Assembly: GCA_023386635.1 (NCBI GenBank)
Contig: JAEWJH010000096.1
Coordinates: forward strand, 1 to 16,725
Direction of reading: 5' to 3'
Origin: Pseudomonadota bacterium
GTDB lineage: Bacteria > Pseudomonadota > Alphaproteobacteria > Rhizobiales > Xanthobacteraceae
Length of the DNA: 16,725 bases
Below, piece after piece: positions 14,017 through 16,725 of the stretch (positions are counted from its first letter, which is position 1; the number at the start of each line of letters is the position of its first letter). The position numbers were made by a program, and so were the translations under genes. The notes under the pieces were generated by a model. The model made no database searches and had not been told where the DNA came from. It worked only from the letters and a program-made list of their open reading frames with translations.

Positions 14017-16725
14017 GGCGTCTCCTTCAGGAGATCGAGCGCGGCGGCGAACTTGGCGCGGCGCGCCGCCGCCTCCTCGCGCTTTTCCTTCTCGCCCTCG
14101 ATAATCTCTTCCGGCGCGTTGGCGACGAATTTCTCGTTGGCGAGCTTCTGGTCGACACGCTTGATGTCGGCGTCGGCCTTGGCCAGTTCCTTGGAGAGCC
14201 GCGCGCGTTCAGCGACGAGATCGATAATGCCCTTGAGCGGCAAGGCGACCACCTCGTTGCGCACCACCAGTTGCGCCGAACCGTCCGGCGCCTGCGCGGC
14301 AGCGGAGATATCCGACAACCGCGCCAGCCGCTTGATGATGTCGGCCCAGCGCTCCGCCCGCGCCTGCGTCTCGTTTGAAACGCCCACCAGCACCACGGGG
14401 ATGTTGGTGTTGATGTTCATCTCCGCGCGGATCGAGCGGATGGCCGTGATCAGGTCGATCACCCAGCCGATTTCGGTTTCGGCCTTCTCGTCGGCAAGAC
14501 CATCGAGCGACGGCCAGTCGGACAGCGCCAGCATCGCCTTGCGCTCCGGACCCTGCTCCGCCGTCACGGCCCACAGTTCTTCGGTGATGAAGGGCATGAA
14601 GGGATGCAGGAGTTTCAGAATTTCGTCGAGAGTCCACGCGGCCATGGCGCGCGTCTCGTCCTTGGCCGCACCGTCCGGGCCTGTCAGCAACGGCTTCGAC
14701 AGCTCGACATACCAATCGCAATAGACGTTCCAGACGAAGCGGTAAGCGGCGGCGGCGGCGTCCGCAAACGCATACACGGCGAGCGCCTGCGTGATCTCGG
14801 CCACCGCCTTTTGCGTCTCGTGCGCGATCCAGCGATTGAGCGCTTCCGTCGCCGACTTCGGATCGAATCCCTCGACCCGCTTGGCGCCATTGAACTCGAC
14901 GAACCGCGCGGCGTTCCAGAGCTTGGTCGCGAAGTTGCGGTTGTTCTCGACGTCCTGCGGGCCGAGACGGATGTCATGGCTCGGCGCGACATTGCGCGCG
15001 AGCGTGAAACGTAACGCGTCGGCGCCAAACTGGTCGATGACGCCCAGCGGATCGACCACATTGCCTTTCGACTTCGACATTTTCGCGCCGGAGGCGTCAC
15101 GCACGAGCCGATGGATGTAGATATCCTTGAACGGCACTTCCTTCTTGAAGAACAAGCCCATCATCATCATCCGGGCAACCCAGAAGAAGATAATGTCGAA
15201 GCCGGTCACCAGCACATTGGTCGGATAAAACCGATCGAGTTCGCGCGTTTGATCCGGCCAGCCGAGCGTCGAGAACGGCCACAGCGCCGACGAGAACCAG
15301 GTGTCGAGCACGTCCTCGTCTCGCGTTAGTGCAACGCTCTTCCCATAGTGTTTATCGGCTTCCGCTTGCGCCGCCGCTTCGTCCTCGGCGACGAAATATT
15401 TGCCGTCCGGGCCGTACCATGCCGGAATCTGATGACCCCACCAGAGCTGGCGCGAGATGCACCACGGCTGGATATTCTCCATCCAGTTGAAGTAGGTGTT
15501 CTCCCAGTTCTTCGGCACGAACGTGGTCTTGCCCTCGCGCACGGCGGCGATGGCCGGCTGCGCCAAGGTCTTCGCGTCGACGTACCACTGGTCGGTGAGA
15601 TAGGGCTCGATCACCACATTTGAGCGGTCGCCATGCGGCACCACATGCGCATGCGGCTCGATCTTGTCGAGCAGATCCATCTCCTCAAGACGCGCGACGA
15701 TCTCCTTGCGCGCGACGAGACGATCCTTGCCGTCGAGCCCGAGTGTCTGTGCCAGTTCGCCGGCATCGGTGCCGGCGAGGAAATCGGCATTGTCCCTGAT
15801 CGCGATCTTGCCTTCGATACTCAGCACATTGATCTGCGGCAGGTTGTGCCGCTTGCCGACCTCGAAGTCGTTGAAGTCGTGCGCCGGCGTGATCTTCACT
15901 GCGCCGGAGCCTTTCTCGGGATCGGAATAATCGTCGGCGACGATCGGAATCTTCCGCCCGACCAGCGGCAGGATCACGTTCTTGCCGATGAGCGCCTTGT
16001 AGCGTTCATCCTCGGGATGCACCGCGACCGCCGTGTCGCCCAGCATCGTCTCGGGCCGCGTCGTCGCGACGACGATGAAACTCGACGGATCCTCCGCGTT
16101 GAAGGTCTTGCCTTCGATCGGATAGCGCAGATGCCAGAGATGGCCCTTGGTCTCCACCGGCACGACTTCGAGATCGGAGATCGCCGTAAGCAGCTTCGGG
16201 TCCCAATTGACCAGCCGCTTGTCCTTGTAGATCAATCCCGCGCGATAGAGATCGACGAACACCTTGACGACGGCTTTCGACAGGCCCTCGTCCATGGTGA
16301 AGCGCTCGCGCGACCAGTCGCAGGACGCGCCGAGCCGCTTGAGCTGGTTGATGATGGTGCCGCCGGATTCCGCCTTCCACTCCCAGACGCGCTCCAGGAA
16401 TTTCGCGCGACCCATGTCGCGGCGGCCGGGCTGCTGGCGCTCCATGAGTTGCCGCTCGACCACCATCTGCGTGGCGATGCCGGCGTGGTCGGTGCCCACC
16501 TGCCACAGCACGTCCTTGCCGCGCATGCGCTCGAAACGGCACAGGATGTCCTGCAGCGTATTATTGAGCGCATGGCCCATATGCAGCGAACCGGTCACAT
16601 TGGGCGGCGGAATGACGATACAGTAAGGCTCTGCGCCGGCCCGTTCGGGACGACCCGCCCGAAATGCGCCGGCCGCTTCCCATGCCTGCGCGATACGCCC
16701 TTCCGCCTCGGACGGCCGGTAAGTC
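14013..16725 (-). CDS. valS: Valyl-tRNA synthetase (N-terminal few residues beyond right edge)
   Basis: This cytoplasmic class Ia synthetase charges tRNA-Val and edits mischarged threonine. There are 903 codons visible up to TGA at 14013-14015. The frame enters at the right edge as TYRPSEAEGRIAQAWE, so only a handful of residues and the start codon are missing. The HIGH motif is HMGH at 16572-16583, directly after PPPNVTGSL; the GTG at 16598 is the Val of that motif and not a start. The CP1 editing domain contains VVATTRPETMLGDTAVAVHPED. KMSKS lies near 15072-15086 within SGAKMSKSKGNVVDP. The C-terminus is the usual arginine/lysine-rich coiled coil (about the last 65 residues). The stop overlaps the GTG start of the epimerase gene by four bases, so those two genes form an operon. 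Confidence 0.96.
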   Translation of the reverse strand, partial: TYRPSEAEGRIAQAWEAAGAFRAGRPERAGAEPYCIVIPPPNVTGSLHMGHALNNTLQDILCRFERMRGKDVLWQVGTDHAGIATQMVVERQLMERQQPGRRDMGRAKFLERVWEWKAESGGTIINQLKRLGASCDWSRERFTMDEGLSKAVVKVFVDLYRAGLIYKDKRLVNWDPKLLTAISDLEVVPVETKGHLWHLRYPIEGKTFNAEDPSSFIVVATTRPETMLGDTAVAVHPEDERYKALIGKNVILPLVGRKIPIVADDYSDPEKGSGAVKITPAHDFNDFEVGKRHNLPQINVLSIEGKIAIRDNADFLAGTDAGELAQTLGLDGKDRLVARKEIVARLEEMDLLDKIEPHAHVVPHGDRSNVVIEPYLTDQWYVDAKTLAQPAIAAVREGKTTFVPKNWENTYFNWMENIQPWCISRQLWWGHQIPAWYGPDGKYFVAEDEAAAQAEADKHYGKSVALTRDEDVLDTWFSSALWPFSTLGWPDQTRELDRFYPTNVLVTGFDIIFFWVARMMMMGLFFKKEVPFKDIYIHRLVRDASGAKMSKSKGNVVDPLGVIDQFGADALRFTLARNVAPSHDIRLGPQDVENNRNFATKLWNAARFVEFNGAKRVEGFDPKSATEALNRWIAHETQKAVAEITQALAVYAFADAAAAAYRFVWNVYCDWYVELSKPLLTGPDGAAKDETRAMAAWTLDEILKLLHPFMPFITEELWAVTAEQGPERKAMLALSDWPSLDGLADEKAETEIGWVIDLITAIRSIRAEMNINTNIPVVLVGVSNETQARAERWADIIKRLARLSDISAAAQAPDGSAQLVVRNEVVALPLKGIIDLVAERARLSKELAKADADIKRVDQKLANEKFVANAPEEIIEGEKEKREEAAARRAKFAAALDLLKETP
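14021..14034 (-). promoter_or_regulatory. Palindrome containing the Shine-Dalgarno of the epimerase gene, within the valS end
   Basis: The minus strand reads TCTCCT, GA, AGGAGA. The second hexamer includes the AAGGAG ribosome site placed six bases before the GTG at 14016. Folding gives a five-bp stem with a TGAA loop. It lies in the last codons of valS (LLKETP), so translating valS would open it. The hexamers are the same pair as at the ilvD/exoR junction. Confidence 0.45.

Noticed and set aside
13438..14724. Plus-strand frame of 428 codons opposite valS and the epimerase gene
   Set aside because: It spans two well-supported genes on the other strand, is Ser/Arg-rich, and has no motif or ribosome site.
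1..16725. tRNA, rRNA, CRISPR arrays, insertion sequences, integrase sites
   Set aside because: I looked through the gaps on both strands; none contains a cloverleaf-like sequence, spaced repeats, transposase remnants or terminal inverted repeats. The gaps are short and fully listed.

Overview
The window looks like ordinary chromosome from an alphaproteobacterium of the Hyphomicrobiales, most likely the Bradyrhizobium/Rhodopseudomonas/Afipia group (Nitrobacteraceae). The grounds are high GC, tightly packed genes, proteins resembling those of that group as I remember them, and the linkage SPOR protein - argS - dgt - erpA. The genus cannot be fixed by eye. There is no tRNA, rRNA, CRISPR array, insertion sequence, phage gene or other sign of a mobile island, and I did not find an undescribed multi-gene system.

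Left block (1-4543). A leftward unit runs dgt (HD-domain dNTP triphosphohydrolase), argS (arginyl-tRNA synthetase) and a cell-division SPOR-type membrane protein that is cut by the left edge. The SPOR gene is easy to miss because its reading frame has no stop inside the window. Divergent from dgt is erpA (A-type Fe-S carrier), with a recognisable sigma-70-like promoter and a 20-bp dyad in the shared upstream region.

Middle block (4598-9920). A two-gene leftward operon encodes an RND efflux pump: a membrane-fusion adaptor, then a 1060-residue inner-membrane transporter one base later. No outer-membrane channel gene is present. Divergent from the pump is xth (exonuclease III family). The shared upstream region carries two perfect palindromes only one base apart.

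Right block (9927-16725). Leftward ilvD (dihydroxy-acid dehydratase) overlaps exoR, a periplasmic Sel1-repeat protein resembling rhizobial ExoR. Divergent from ilvD is mpg (3-methyladenine DNA glycosylase). Leftward valS (valyl-tRNA synthetase, cut by the right edge) overlaps an NAD(P)-binding epimerase/dehydratase-like gene. That gene has lost its reading frame about 30 codons before its natural end, and the natural end can still be read in the next frame.

Points worth a second look are the epimerase frameshift; the two overlapping gene junctions (ilvD/exoR and valS/epimerase), where the same hexamer pair AGGAGA/TCTCCT forms a small hairpin over the Shine-Dalgarno sequence; the paired palindromes upstream of the pump; and the dyad between dgt and erpA. 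All are modest, local observations.
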